This document shows, piece by piece, positions 43,873 to 53,028 of a stretch of DNA of 64,000 bases (positions are counted from its first letter, which is position 1; each line of letters starts with the position of its first letter). A model generated the notes under the pieces. The model did not search any database. It was not told where the DNA came from and was given only the letters and a program-made list of their open reading frames with translations. The position numbers were made by a program, and so were the translations under genes. The DNA comes from Clostridia bacterium (lineage in GTDB: Bacteria; Bacillota; Clostridia; Christensenellales; Borkfalkiaceae), in the NCBI GenBank assembly GCA_017626495.1, contig JAGAIP010000003.1, forward strand, positions 310,001 to 374,000, read 5' to 3'.

Positions 43873-44774
43873 TCCTGAAAGAGCGGCGTAGAAAGATATC
43901 TGTCTCCCGTGTCGGGAAGAAGAACGACGATGTTCTTTCCCTTGTTTTCGGGACGCTCCGACAAGAGCTTTGCCGCATACGCAGCCGCTCCCGAAGAGAT
44001 ACCGACGAGCACGCCCTCGCTCCTTCCGATGAGTTTGCCCGTAGCAAACGCGTCCTCGTTGGAAACGGTGATGATTTCATCGTAAACACTCGTATCGAGT
44101 ACGTCGGGAACAAAGCCTGCGCCGATTCCCTGAATCTTATGCGCGCCGGCGACGCCTGTCGAGAGGACGGCGGACGTAGCGGGCTCTACCGCAACGACTT
44201 TGATATTCGGATTTTTCGATTTCAGATACGTTCCGACGCCCGTGATCGTTCCGCCCGTACCGACGCCTGCGACAAAAATATCTACCTTTCCTTCCGTATC
44301 CTTCCAGATTTCGGGGCCCGTGGTCTCGAAGTGTGCCTTCGGGTTAGCAGGATTGACGAATTGACCGGGAATAAAGGCGTTCGGGATCTCCTCAGCGAGT
44401 TCGTTCGCCTTGGCGATCGCACCCTTCATGCCCTTTGCACCCTCGGTGAGCACAAGCTCCGCGCCGTATGCGCGCATGATCTGTCTGCGCTCGACAGACA
44501 TCGTTTCCGGCATGACGATGATAATTCTGTATCCTCTCGCAGCCGCAACGGAAGCGAGACCGATTCCCGTGTTGCCCGAAGTGGGTTCGATGATGACGGA
44601 ATCTTTCTTTAAGATTCCGCTCTTCTCCGCCTCGTCGAGCATTGCCCTCGCGATTCTGTCCTTGACCGAGCCGGCAGGGTTAAAGTATTCGAGTTTTGCA
44701 AAGATATTTTCTCCGATGTGGAGTTTCAAAAGGGGCGTGTTGCCGATTAGTTGATCCGCAGAAGTATAAATCAT
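43869..44774 (-). CDS. cysK: Cysteine synthase (O-acetylserine sulfhydrylase)
   Basis: A 301-residue PLP enzyme. Lys in [15 protein letters not shown] binds [14 protein letters not shown] is the substrate loop and [13 protein letters not shown] binds the cofactor phosphate. It makes cysteine from O-acetylserine and sulfide. The end [10 protein letters not shown] is typical. It overlaps metY and the HD gene by 4 nt. No cysE is in the window. Confidence 0.95.
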   Translation of the reverse strand: MIYTSADQLIGNTPLLKLHIGENIFAKLEYFNPAGSVKDRIARAMLDEAEKSGILKKDSVIIEPTSGNTGIGLASVAAARGYRIIIVMPETMSVERRQIMRAYGAELVLTEGAKGMKGAIAKANELAEEIPNAFIPGQFVNPANPKAHFETTGPEIWKDTEGKVDIFVAGVGTGGTITGVGTYLKSKNPNIKVVAVEPATSAVLSTGVAGAHKIQGIGAGFVPDVLDTSVYDEIITVSNEDAFATGKLIGRSEGVLVGISSGAAAYAAKLLSERPENKGKNIVVLLPDTGDRYLSTPLFQD

Positions 44775-46054
44775 TTTACCACCTCAAAAGCATTTTCTAG
44801 GTCGGCGATAATATCGTCGATGTGTTCCGTACCGATGGAAAGACGGATGGTGTTGGGTTTGATACCGCAGTCGAGCAATTCCTGCTCGGAAAGCTGGGAG
44901 TGCGTCGTGGACGCAGGATGAATGACCAAAGATTTCACGTCCGCCACGTTTGCAAGCAGGGAGAACAGTTTCATGCTCTCCGTAAATTTCTTCGCTTTCT
45001 CTGCGTCGCCCTTGATTTCGAACGTAAAGATAGAACCTGCTCCGTTCTTGAAGTAGCTGTCGTAGAGTTCCTTTTGTCTGCCCTCCGCAAGGGAAGGATG
45101 ATTGACCCGTTCGACCTGCGGATGCGTTTTAAGGAAATCGACGACTTTCAAGGCGTTCTCGACGTGGCGTTCCACGCGCAAGGAGAGCGTTTCAAGTCCC
45201 TGCAACAAGAGGAACGAGTTGAACGGCGAAATGGTCGCACCCTGATCTCTCATGAGCGTCGTGCGGAGTTTCAGAATATACGCAAGGTTTCCGCAAGCCT
45301 CGGTAAAGACGACGCCGTGATAGGACGGATTCGGCTTGGAAAGTCCGGGGAACTTGTCGTTCTGCGCCCAGTCGAACTTACCGCTGTCGATGACGACGCC
45401 GCCCATGACCGTGCCGTGTCCGCCGATGAATTTGGTCGCGGAATGCACTACGACGTCCGCGCCGTGTTCGATGGGACGAAGCAGGAAGGGCGTCGCAAAC
45501 GTGCTGTCCACAATGAACGGAATGCCGTGCCTGTGCGCGATCTCGGCGATGGCGTCGAGATCGATGACGTCGGAGTTGGGGTTTCCGAGCGTCTCCGCAT
45601 ACAGAAGTTTCGTGTTCGGCTGAATTGCCTTCTCAAAGTTTTCGGGGTCATGGGGATCGACGAACGTCGTGGAAAGCCCCTGTTCCGCAAGCGTGTGCGC
45701 AAAGAGATTATACGTTCCGCCGTAAAGGTTGGCAGCCGAGACGATATGGTCGCCTGCCCTCGCGATGTTCTGCACCGCGTACGTGATCGCCGCCGAGCCC
45801 GAAGCGGTCGCAAGTGCCGCCGCGCCGCCTTCGAGCGCCGCAATGCGCTTTTCAAACACGTCCGACGTGGGATTCATCAGTCTCGTGTAGATGTTTCCCC
45901 CTTCGGTCAATCCGAATCTTCCTGCCGCCTGTGCGGAATCCTTAAAGACGTAAGAAGTCGTCGCATAGATGGGAACTGCCCTTGCGTCCGTCGCAGGATC
46001 CGCTTGTTCCTGCCCTACGTGCACCTGTAACGTTTCAAATTTATAGTTTGCCAT
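44771..46054 (-). CDS. O-acetylhomoserine/O-acetylserine sulfhydrylase (MetY-like)
   Basis: A 427-residue Cys/Met-metabolism PLP enzyme. PLP Lys is in [17 protein letters not shown] (near 210), LYGGTYNLF and [17 protein letters not shown] are family motifs, and the length fits MetY over MetB/MetC. It incorporates sulfide into homocysteine or cysteine. It leads the sulfur operon, with AAGGAG eight bases upstream and a 140-nt leader with a small Cys-ending ORF. Substrate choice between acetylhomoserine and acetylserine is not certain. Confidence 0.93.
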   Translation of the reverse strand: MANYKFETLQVHVGQEQADPATDARAVPIYATTSYVFKDSAQAAGRFGLTEGGNIYTRLMNPTSDVFEKRIAALEGGAAALATASGSAAITYAVQNIARAGDHIVSAANLYGGTYNLFAHTLAEQGLSTTFVDPHDPENFEKAIQPNTKLLYAETLGNPNSDVIDLDAIAEIAHRHGIPFIVDSTFATPFLLRPIEHGADVVVHSATKFIGGHGTVMGGVVIDSGKFDWAQNDKFPGLSKPNPSYHGVVFTEACGNLAYILKLRTTLMRDQGATISPFNSFLLLQGLETLSLRVERHVENALKVVDFLKTHPQVERVNHPSLAEGRQKELYDSYFKNGAGSIFTFEIKGDAEKAKKFTESMKLFSLLANVADVKSLVIHPASTTHSQLSEQELLDCGIKPNTIRLSIGTEHIDDIIADLENAFEVVK

Positions 46055-46104
46055 AATATATTCTCCTTTTCGATTTCAAAATATGTTTTTGTTGGATGAA
46101 AGTT

Positions 46105-46170
46105 TCAACATCGACACATTCGACCGAATCGGAAATTTGCTCTGACAAGTTGTTCAAAATCGTTCTTCAT
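46105..46170 (-). CDS. Leader peptide ending Met-Cys-Arg-Cys, upstream of the sulfur operon
   Basis: A 21-codon ORF, MKNDFEQLVRANF at the start and MCRC-stop at the end, lies about 20 bases after the transcription start and 50 bases before metY. AGGT lies about eight bases before its ATG. Two Cys codons just before the stop suggest that ribosome stalling at low Cys-tRNA controls the cysteine genes downstream, as in known cysteine-sensing upstream ORFs. A terminator hairpin that would complete a classical attenuator was not recognised, so translational coupling is the other option. Confidence 0.55.
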   Translation of the reverse strand: MKNDFEQLVRANFRFGRMCRC

Positions 46171-46176
46171 ATAATT

Positions 46177-46226
46177 ACCTATCTGAATGGTAGGTATATA
46201 CTACCACAATTTACCTACCTTGTCAA
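46177..46226 (-). promoter_or_regulatory. Promoter of the sulfur operon with Rrf2-like boxes
   Basis: -35 TTGACA (46226-46221), 17-nt spacer, -10 TAGTAT (46203-46198). GGTAGGT-type elements lie in the spacer (AGGTAGGTAA, 46220-46211), at the start site (ACCTACC, 46195-46189) and as a half-site just downstream (ATAGGT, 46182-46177). They are arranged as inverted repeats around the -10. The Rrf2 regulator at the end of the operon is the obvious binder; that is inferred. Confidence 0.75.
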
Positions 46227-46256
46227 TCGGTTGAACGCACTTTTTTTATAATTCTC

Positions 46257-46284
46257 AAAAAAATTTCCGAGGATACCCTCGGAA
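46257..46284 (-). terminator. Terminator of the HAD gene
   Basis: TTCCGAGG/CCTCGGAA with a four-base loop followed by seven or more T on the minus strand, directly after the HAD stop and before the sulfur-operon promoter. Confidence 0.9.
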
Positions 46285-46290
46285 TAGAAG

Positions 46291-46998
46291 TTATAGCGAT
46301 TTTAACAGGGCGACGAGATCGGAGAACGTCCCCCTTTTCCCCTCGTAGGGGTGCTTTTCGCTTTTTATGACGCAATCGGTCACGAGATAGGTATCCATAC
46401 CGACAGACGCCGCCGCATACATATCCTCGTTTTCGTCGTTGCCGATCATGAGGCACGCCTTGGGATCGAGTCCCGTCTTTTCGCAGATCGCAACGTAGTA
46501 TGCCGGATTCGGCTTGCAGTATCTCTGCGTTTCGTACGCGGTAACGAGGTCGAAATCCGCCTCGGTCAAACCGACCCAACTCATTCTCGTGCGTTGTCCG
46601 ACCATGGGAAACAGCGGATTCGTCGCAAGAATGACGTATTCTGCCTTTTCCCTCGCAAGCGCGACCGCGTCCTTCGCAAGCTCGTTTTTCAAAGTGTATC
46701 GTTTCGCGTCGTCAAACTCTCGGGCGTAAAAGTCGAGACAGTCCGCATTGATTTCCTCTTTCGATTTTCCTGACAGGCGATAAAACTCGTTCCAGAACGC
46801 GTCCTCGTTCGTTTTCGTTCCGTCGTTCATCACCATCGCCTTTGTTCCAGCCCAAACATAGCGAATAATCTCGTCCGCAGACAGTCCGTGCTTTGCAAGC
46901 TTTTTTACGAGCCCTTCAAAGTAACCTTTCGTAAACGTCTCCGCGTCCATCGGCACGAGCGTGCCGTCCAAATCGAATAAAATTGCCTGATATTTCAC
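46291..46998 (-). CDS. HAD-superfamily hydrolase
   Basis: A 235-residue HAD phosphatase. Motif I ILFDLDGTLVPMD, motif II with Thr in YVILATNPLFP, Lys in YCKPNPAYYVA and motif IV MIGNDENEDMYAA are present. A helical C1 cap covers about residues 16-95. The TNPLFP pattern is shared with a clostridial group annotated as haloacid-dehalogenase-like; the substrate is unknown. It appears to be a single gene with its own terminator. Confidence 0.9.
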   Translation of the reverse strand: MKYQAILFDLDGTLVPMDAETFTKGYFEGLVKKLAKHGLSADEIIRYVWAGTKAMVMNDGTKTNEDAFWNEFYRLSGKSKEEINADCLDFYAREFDDAKRYTLKNELAKDAVALAREKAEYVILATNPLFPMVGQRTRMSWVGLTEADFDLVTAYETQRYCKPNPAYYVAICEKTGLDPKACLMIGNDENEDMYAAASVGMDTYLVTDCVIKSEKHPYEGKRGTFSDLVALLKSL

Positions 46999-47049
46999 GA
47001 ATTTCTACCTTTTTAATGAATTTTTCTCTGAAAACAGAGTTATTCCCGA

Positions 47050-47071
47050 TAAAAAAGAAGGTCTTTCGACC
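47050..47071 (-). terminator. Terminator of the Na/Pi transporter gene
   Basis: GGTC-GAAA-GACC followed by TTCTTTTTT on the minus strand, beginning ten bases after the stop. The stem is short but GC-rich with a stable GAAA loop. Confidence 0.65.
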
Positions 47072-47080
47072 CACTTTTTT

Positions 47081-48835
47081 TTATTTTGTTTCGACAGGCT
47101 TTACGTCCTTTCTCCAATACGTTTTTACGGATTTTGCGACGTTGACCATGTGATCTGCGATACGTTCCAAGTTACCTGCCACCTGCAAGTATACCGCACC
47201 CGTGGCGGAGGAACAAATTCCCTCGTTCAGACGCCCGATATGCGCCTCTTCCATTCCGTTGGTGAGCCTGTCGATCGTCTCTTCCGTCGCGTTCAACTGC
47301 TCGTAGCGGCTGAGGTCTTTGTTTTCAAAACCGTAACGGCAATCTGCATAGAGCGAAGTGATATTCTCGTCCACTTCGGCAATCTCACGCCGCGCCGCCT
47401 CAGAGAATTTCCCTCCGTCTTCCTGTAATCTTGCCGCATATTCGGTGAGGTTCTGCGCATAGTCGCCGATTCGTTCAAAGTCGGAAACGTTGCGGAAGAA
47501 AGCGGAAATTTTCTTTTCGTCCAGATCGGAGATCTCCCTCGAAGAAAGTTGCGTGCAATACGAAGTGATGGCATGATTGAGTTTGTTGATGCGCTTTTCC
47601 GTCTCGTCGAAAACGGATTTCTCGGAGAAGTCGCCCTCGGTGAGCATCTTCAAGGAACGCTTATAATTTTCAAACGCCATATCGCCCATGCTGAGAATTT
47701 CCTTACGCACCTGCGGAACCGCGATGGCAGGCGTTTCGAGGAAACGTTCGTCGATGAAATGGAACAATACGTCCTTCTCTTTCTTCGACGACTTGCCCTC
47801 GGGAATGACGGTAGAAACGAGTTTGACGAGCACGTTCGTGAAGGGAAGAAGAATGAGCGTGGTGAGCACGTTGAAAATCAGGTGGAAGTTTGCGATTGCG
47901 TGCTGAATGGTCGCTTCCACCGTAATGTCAGCGCCGAAGCTGCTGATCGTCATGAGCCAGTCTGCAACGATTTTGTTGAGCCAGAACATGGGAATGATGA
48001 AGATGACGCAACCCAATACGTTGAATACAAGGTGCAATCCTGCCGTTCTGCGCGCGTTGACGCTTGCCCCGAAGGATGCGAGAATGGAAGTAACGCAAGT
48101 ACCGATGTTGCTGCCGAGCGTGATGAAGATCGCCATTTCGATGGAGATCAGACCTTGTCCCGCAAGAGAAATGATGAGACCCGTAATCGCGGCAGAGGAC
48201 TGCAACAAACCCGTAAGAAACACGCCCAACAGGAAGAGAAGTATCATCTGCCAAACTTCGAAGGTTTCCCCTTTACCGATGGCGATGAACATACCCCTGA
48301 TTTTTTCGCCCCAATAGTCGTCCGCAACCAAATCGCCGACTGCTCCGGAGAGGAATTTCAGACCGATGAAGATAAATCCGAGACCGATTAAAATCTCGCC
48401 TACGTGGCGAATCTGCTCTTTCTTTGCAACCATGGTAAGCACGAGTCCGACCGTCGCGAGCAAGGCAAAAATTCCCGTCGCGGAGATGCCGTCGCCCTGC
48501 CCTGCAAACGCAAAGAACTGCGCCGTGATCGTCGTTCCGATATTCGCACCCATGATGATCGAAGTCGCCTGTGTGAGAGAAATGACGCCTACGTTTACGA
48601 AACCGACGAGCATGACGGTGGTCGCAGAGGAACTGTTCATGAGCGCCGTGACGGCGGCGCCGATTCCGACGCCGGCAAAGCGGTTGTTGGAAATCTTGCT
48701 CATGAGCACGCGCATTTTACTGCCCGCCACCCGTTCAAGGCTCTGGCTCATATTTTTCATGCCGACCATGAACACGACCATACCGCCGAGCATGAAAAAG
48801 ATTTTTTCAAGAAGGACCGAAATATCACTCCACAT
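47081..48835 (-). CDS. Na+/phosphate cotransporter family protein with PhoU-like domain
   Basis: A 584-residue protein. Residues about 10-330 hold two NptA/PF02690 repeats with the QSS-type signatures NSSSATTVMLVGF and LLQSSAAITGLII and about nine helices. The last 200 residues are a cytoplasmic helical PhoU-like domain (SFKMLTEGDFSE region, then FERIGDYAQNLTEYA and LERIADHMVNVAKS). It moves phosphate with sodium, possibly outward or in regulated form. Normal length for the family. Confidence 0.93.
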   Translation of the reverse strand: MWSDISVLLEKIFFMLGGMVVFMVGMKNMSQSLERVAGSKMRVLMSKISNNRFAGVGIGAAVTALMNSSSATTVMLVGFVNVGVISLTQATSIIMGANIGTTITAQFFAFAGQGDGISATGIFALLATVGLVLTMVAKKEQIRHVGEILIGLGFIFIGLKFLSGAVGDLVADDYWGEKIRGMFIAIGKGETFEVWQMILLFLLGVFLTGLLQSSAAITGLIISLAGQGLISIEMAIFITLGSNIGTCVTSILASFGASVNARRTAGLHLVFNVLGCVIFIIPMFWLNKIVADWLMTISSFGADITVEATIQHAIANFHLIFNVLTTLILLPFTNVLVKLVSTVIPEGKSSKKEKDVLFHFIDERFLETPAIAVPQVRKEILSMGDMAFENYKRSLKMLTEGDFSEKSVFDETEKRINKLNHAITSYCTQLSSREISDLDEKKISAFFRNVSDFERIGDYAQNLTEYAARLQEDGGKFSEAARREIAEVDENITSLYADCRYGFENKDLSRYEQLNATEETIDRLTNGMEEAHIGRLNEGICSSATGAVYLQVAGNLERIADHMVNVAKSVKTYWRKDVKPVETK

Positions 48836-48873
48836 ACCTGTTCACTATCTCCGATTGTTTTTTCTTTACAAAC

Positions 48874-48902
48874 ATTTTACAAAAAATTTACATAAATGTC
48901 AA
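48874..48902 (-). promoter_or_regulatory. Promoter of the Na/Pi transporter gene
   Basis: -35 TTGACA (48902-48897), 17-nt spacer, -10 TAAAAT (48879-48874) on the minus strand, 38 bases before the ATG. No Pho-box-like repeat stands out. Confidence 0.8.
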
Positions 48903-48973
48903 GAAAATGAAAGAAAACCGAAAAATTTTGAAAGAGAACTCGTTCAAGATATCTTTTTGTTATGTAGGTACAA

Positions 48974-49216
48974 TTAGGTATGCGTAATGGAGCGCACTTT
49001 ATACACGCCGTTTTGCTCGATCGTTTCTCTGATTTTCTCGTCGGCGGGAACGGTCTCAACGCAACGAAGCACCGCCTTGCCCTTTTTGAAGTTCACGTCC
49101 GCGCTGACGCCGTCAAGCATATTCAGCCAACTCTCTACTTTTTCGCCGCAACGGGCGCAACAGAGCCCTTCGATTTCTACCGTAATTTTATTCAGACTGT
49201 TCTTTTTGAAAATCAT
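48974..49216 (-). CDS. Heavy-metal-associated (HMA) domain protein
   Basis: An 80-residue ferredoxin-like metal-binding protein. The metal site is GLCCARCGEKVESWL, with CxxC at about residues 20-23 and one Cys directly before. It resembles CopZ-like chaperones or the soluble HMA domain of ATPases. It overlaps the MORN gene by 4 nt as last gene of its operon. No copper ATPase is nearby, so its partner is elsewhere. Confidence 0.85.
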   Translation of the reverse strand: MIFKKNSLNKITVEIEGLCCARCGEKVESWLNMLDGVSADVNFKKGKAVLRCVETVPADEKIRETIEQNGVYKVRSITHT

Positions 49217-49551
49217 TCTTTCTCCTTCGGCTCGTCGTTTTCCCAGAGCCCCTCGTATAAGATCTCACCCTCGGCGTCGAAACTTCTCCCGAACCCGTTT
49301 GCCCTGCCGTCTTTCCATTCGCCGTCGTAGACCATCTGACCGCAGATATATTCCGTTCCGTTGCCGTTTCGTTCGCCGTTTTTCCACGCGCCGTGATAGC
49401 ACACTTTTCCGTACTCGTCGTACTCCCTGCCCATTCCCTCGCGCTTGCCGTGCGCAAACTCGCCGTCGTACACGTCGCCGTATTCGTCGTATTCCACGCC
49501 CTTGCCGTGGGGAAGTCCGTTTTCGTCCACTTCGCCTCTATATTCGTATTC
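49213..49551 (-). CDS. MORN-repeat protein
   Basis: A 112-residue protein made of about five MORN repeats (YDGEFAHGKREGMGREYDE, YHGAWKNGERNGNGTEY, YDGEWKDGRANGFGRSFD and others). The start at 49551 has GGAG eight bases before and overlaps the phosphatase gene by 14 nt. MORN repeats form a flat beta-sheet that binds proteins or lipids; in bacteria their role is poorly known. There is no signal peptide. It overlaps the HMA gene by 4 nt. Confidence 0.9.
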   Translation of the reverse strand, partial: EYEYRGEVDENGLPHGKGVEYDEYGDVYDGEFAHGKREGMGREYDEYGKVCYHGAWKNGERNGNGTEYICGQMVYDGEWKDGRANGFGRSFDAEGEILYEGLWENDEPKEKE

Positions 49552-49996
49552 CATAGTTCTTCTCCGCGTATTCGATAAATGCGTCCAATCCCTCGTCGAG
49601 ATCGCGATACGTCTCTTCAAAATCGCCCGTGTACCACGGATCCGCAACTTCGCCGCCCCGTTCCGTAAAGGACAGAAGAAGTCGAATCTTGTTCTTCTCG
49701 TCCTTGACGATTCTGTTCAAAAGCCACAGATTCTCCCTGTCCATAACGAGAATCTCGTCGTAATCGTCGTAGTCGGCTTTGGTCATCTTGCGCGCATAGT
49801 GCTCCGTAAAGGGAATGCAATGCCGTTTGAGCGTCGCCTTTGCAGGGGGATAGATGGGATTTCCGACCTCTTCGCTGCTGCCCGCCGCCGAATCGACGAT
49901 CCAGTCGTACCCCTTTTGTTTGAGCTTGTATTTGAGCATCATTTCGCCCATCGGCGAACGGCAAATGTTGCCGTGACACACGATAAGAACCTTCAT
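49538..49996 (-). CDS. Low-molecular-weight protein tyrosine phosphatase
   Basis: A 152-residue phosphatase. The P-loop VCHGNICRSPMGE (residues 6-18) has catalytic Cys and Arg, and the late DPWYTGDFEETY carries the general-acid Asp. It could act on tyrosine-phosphorylated proteins, including perhaps the BY-kinase, though that has its own phosphatase. ATG at 49996 overlaps the rarA stop (ATGA); the longer upstream frame lies inside rarA. Confidence 0.94.
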   Translation of the reverse strand: MKVLIVCHGNICRSPMGEMMLKYKLKQKGYDWIVDSAAGSSEEVGNPIYPPAKATLKRHCIPFTEHYARKMTKADYDDYDEILVMDRENLWLLNRIVKDEKNKIRLLLSFTERGGEVADPWYTGDFEETYRDLDEGLDAFIEYAEKNYGIRI

Positions 49997-51300
49997 TCTT
50001 CCATACCCTTCTCCTTGCGGAGCCTTTTCACTTCTTTTTCGAACCCGATCTCCTTCGGCGTATAATAGACGCGGTCTTTGAGGGAATCGGGGAGGTATTG
50101 CTGTTTCACCCAACCGCCGTAGTTATGCGGATAGAGGTACCGTCCGCTCTGCACCTTCGTCTTTGCGTCTCCGAAGGTGTTATCTTTGAGATAGGGCGGA
50201 ATCGCGTCGTCGCGCGCTTCTTTCGCGTCTCTGTCCGCCGCATGGAATGCCTCGACGACCGCGTTGGATTTGGGCGCTTCGCACACGTAGACGATGGCGT
50301 TCGACAGGGGAATGAGCCCCTCGGGATAGCCGATTTTTTCGAGCGCGTACATGGCGGAAGTCGCCATGCGGAGCGCGTTCGGGTCTGCCATTCCGACGTC
50401 TTCGGACGAATGCACGACGAGACGGCGCGCAACCAGCATGGGATCGCAACCGCCCTCGATGAGGCGCATCGCATAGTAGAGCGCGGCGTTTGAATCCGAA
50501 CCGCGGAGGGATTTACAGAACGCCGACAGAATATCGTAATACAGATCCTCGTTATAGGCGAGAGATTTGCGCTGAATGGACTGTTCTGCGTCGGCGAGCG
50601 TAACGTGAATGCGTCCTTCCCCGTCGGGCTCCGTGGTGAGCACCGCAAGTTCAAGGGCGTTATAGGCGGTACGCAGATCGCCTGCCGCCATGCGCGCGAT
50701 ATGATCGAGCGCGTCGTCGTCCATAAGCACGTTGAGTTTTCCGAATCCGCGTCGCCTGTCCGAAAGCGCCTTTTTCAGCGCGCCCGCAACGTCGCCCGTG
50801 GTGAGCGGCTTAAATTCGAACACTCTGCAACGGGATACGATAGCAGGCGTCATGGACGCGAACGGATTTTCCGTAGTCGAGCCGATGAAGAGAATCGTCC
50901 CCTGTTCGATGGCGGGAAGAAGGGAATCGGACTGCGTTTTATTGAAACGGTGGCACTCGTCGAGCAAAAGATACGTCCGCTTTCCGTACAGCTTCAAGTT
51001 CTCCCTCGCCTGTTCCACCGCCTTTTTGACGTCGGCTACCCCTGCCTGCACGGCGTTGAGCTTGATGAACTCGCCGTTGGTGGAGAGGGCGATGACGTTT
51101 GCGAGCGTCGTTTTACCGCAACCGGGAGGCCCCCAGAAAATACAACTACCGAGCCTGTCGAGCGAGATGGCGCGACGGAGCAGGGAGTTTTTCGAGACGA
51201 TGTGTTCCTGCCCGATAAACTCGTCGAGCGTGTTTGCGCGCATGCGCTCCGCGAGCGGTTTTGCTTTTTCTTCGTTGAGATTGAAATCGAATAAATCCAT
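49993..51300 (-). CDS. rarA: Replication-associated recombination protein A (AAA ATPase)
   Basis: A 435-residue AAA+ ATPase like RarA/MgsA/WRNIP1. Walker A IFWGPPGCGKTTLA (near 50), Walker B LLLDECHRFNK (near 110), and sensor 1 GSTTENP are intact; the C-terminal oligomerisation part ends near NYGGWVKQQYLP. It works at stalled replication forks. ATG at 51300 overlaps the patatin stop by one base (TAATG). It is normal in length. Confidence 0.95.
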   Translation of the reverse strand: MDLFDFNLNEEKAKPLAERMRANTLDEFIGQEHIVSKNSLLRRAISLDRLGSCIFWGPPGCGKTTLANVIALSTNGEFIKLNAVQAGVADVKKAVEQARENLKLYGKRTYLLLDECHRFNKTQSDSLLPAIEQGTILFIGSTTENPFASMTPAIVSRCRVFEFKPLTTGDVAGALKKALSDRRRGFGKLNVLMDDDALDHIARMAAGDLRTAYNALELAVLTTEPDGEGRIHVTLADAEQSIQRKSLAYNEDLYYDILSAFCKSLRGSDSNAALYYAMRLIEGGCDPMLVARRLVVHSSEDVGMADPNALRMATSAMYALEKIGYPEGLIPLSNAIVYVCEAPKSNAVVEAFHAADRDAKEARDDAIPPYLKDNTFGDAKTKVQSGRYLYPHNYGGWVKQQYLPDSLKDRVYYTPKEIGFEKEVKRLRKEKGMEE

Positions 51301-52109
51301 TAGTTTCTTCCCGTGCCGCGAAGAGGATGCACCAAGCGTTTGATGTTCTTCACGTTTGCTTTTCCGAGTTCGTATCCTTTTTCGTACGCAAAGTCGAGGT
51401 CTTTGACCATGTACTGATTCATGCTGCCCAAAGACGGTTCGAGCCAAAGGTCAATGTATTTCCGTTCGAGATGGAGACGGGCGGTGTTTTGCATATCCTG
51501 CACGTCGAACATTCTCAAAATGAGGGGAATGAGCCCGGACGGTTCTTCGGAAATATTCATCGTGCCGATGGGGTCGACCGCGACGATCCGCTCCGCACCC
51601 ATATCCTTGACGATTTGCGCAGGCATTCTGTCAAGAACTCCTCCGTCAAGCAATACCATGCCGTTCTTTTTGATGGGTTCGAATACGGACGGAATACTGC
51701 TGGACGCGATGATGGCGTCGATGACGCTTCCCTCGGAAAACGTGACCGCCTTGCCGCTCATGATATCCACCGCATTGCAACGGAAGGGGATTTTGAGCTG
51801 ATCGAACGTGATATCTCCCATGACGGAAATGAGAAGATCTCTGATTTTTTCCGTTTTGAGAAGTCCCATCGTTCTCAGTCCGCCGAGGTTGGGCTTTGCG
51901 ATGTCTTTGAGTTTTAAGTTCAATGCGATTTCTTTGATCTGTTCGGGTTTCATGCCTGACGCATATGCCGCACCGACGATAGATCCCATGGAGCAACCTG
52001 CGATGTAATCGGGATAAATCTCTTCTTCGTCGAGCGCCTGTAAAAAACCGACGTGCGCGATCCCTCTCGCGCCGCCTCCTCCCAAGACGAGACCGAGTGT
52101 TCTGTTCAT
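51300..52109 (-). CDS. Patatin-like phospholipase
   Basis: A 269-residue RssA/NTE-like lipase. The oxyanion loop LVLGGGGARGIAH, nucleophile elbow GCSMGSIVGA (Ser near 42) and the catalytic Asp in LLDGGVLDRMP (near 155) are present. It hydrolyses acyl esters of lipids inside the cell. It is first in the operon with RarA, phosphatase, MORN and HMA genes. There is no clear secretion signal. Confidence 0.92.
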   Translation of the reverse strand: MNRTLGLVLGGGGARGIAHVGFLQALDEEEIYPDYIAGCSMGSIVGAAYASGMKPEQIKEIALNLKLKDIAKPNLGGLRTMGLLKTEKIRDLLISVMGDITFDQLKIPFRCNAVDIMSGKAVTFSEGSVIDAIIASSSIPSVFEPIKKNGMVLLDGGVLDRMPAQIVKDMGAERIVAVDPIGTMNISEEPSGLIPLILRMFDVQDMQNTARLHLERKYIDLWLEPSLGSMNQYMVKDLDFAYEKGYELGKANVKNIKRLVHPLRGTGRN

Positions 52110-52134
52110 AATCTACCTCCGCATATGTTATTGT

Positions 52135-53028
52135 ATGAAACGATGTGTTAAAGTTCTTACGGGACTTGCCTTGTTCACGGTATTCGCGTCGCTGTTTCTC
52201 TTTCCCGAAACGTGCGCAAACTTCTTTTTAGAGGGAATTTCCCTTTGGGCGATTACCGTGTTGCCGTCCGTATTCCCCTTTCTGTTCCTGATGACGACCC
52301 TCTCCGCGTTCGGCGCGACCGACCGCTTTGCAAACGCGCTCGCTCCTTTTTTTCGGAAGGTCTTTCGCGTCTCGGGAACGGGAGGCGGAATTTTCGTATT
52401 GTCCGCCCTATCGGGGTATCCCGTCGGGAGCAAGCTCCTATCCGACCATACGGGAATTTCCGAAAAAGAGGCGAACAAACTCGCTCCGCTCTGCTCTCTC
52501 CCATCTCCACTCTTTCTCGTGGGATGCGTGGGAAATATCTTTGCGGACAAGAACGTGGGATTTCTCCTTTGGGGAATCAATCTGCTCTCCGTCGTAATCG
52601 TGGGGCTTTTGTGCCGTCGAGAGAAAAGCGGAGAATCGCCTCCCCTGCACGCCGCGAGAGGAACGCTTGCGGAGAGCATGACGGGGAGCGTTTTATCCAT
52701 TCTGTCCGTGGGAGCGTACCTTGCGCTCTTTTCCGTCCTGTCGGGTCTCGTTACGCTGCTGCCCTTTTGTCCGAAACACCCCCTTTTGCGAGGAATGATC
52801 CGAGGCGCTTTCGAGATGACGATGGGAATCGCAACTCTCGCATCGCCTACCCCGATCGCCTTTGCGCTGACCGCCTTTCTGGTGACGTTCGGGGGAGCTT
52901 GCGTGCTTTTGCAACAGGCGACTTTTCTTGCCGGAAAAGTGAAATTCCTTCCCTTTCTGGGGAAGAAATTCTTGCAGGCAACCGTCGCGTTTTTGCTTGC
53001 GCTGTCAATAGGTTCCTATTATTTTTAA
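52135..53028 (+). CDS. YlbJ-like sporulation/nucleoside-recognition membrane protein
   Basis: A 297-residue membrane protein with about eight helices. SALSGYPVGSKLL (near 90) is the family motif of YlbJ/Gate domains, followed by LCSLPSPLFLVGCVGN. In Bacillus YlbJ is needed for spore formation. It is shorter than the Bacillus protein (about 400 residues), as usual in clostridial copies. It lies on the plus strand, 25 bases from the patatin start, and its end overlaps the pheA end by 24 nt. Confidence 0.85.
   Translation: MKRCVKVLTGLALFTVFASLFLFPETCANFFLEGISLWAITVLPSVFPFLFLMTTLSAFGATDRFANALAPFFRKVFRVSGTGGGIFVLSALSGYPVGSKLLSDHTGISEKEANKLAPLCSLPSPLFLVGCVGNIFADKNVGFLLWGINLLSVVIVGLLCRREKSGESPPLHAARGTLAESMTGSVLSILSVGAYLALFSVLSGLVTLLPFCPKHPLLRGMIRGAFEMTMGIATLASPTPIAFALTAFLVTFGGACVLLQQATFLAGKVKFLPFLGKKFLQATVAFLLALSIGSYYF

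Noticed and set aside
44822-46030. 402-codon plus-strand ORF opposite metY
   Set aside because: Antisense to an intact MetY-like gene with all motifs; no ribosome site or promoter.
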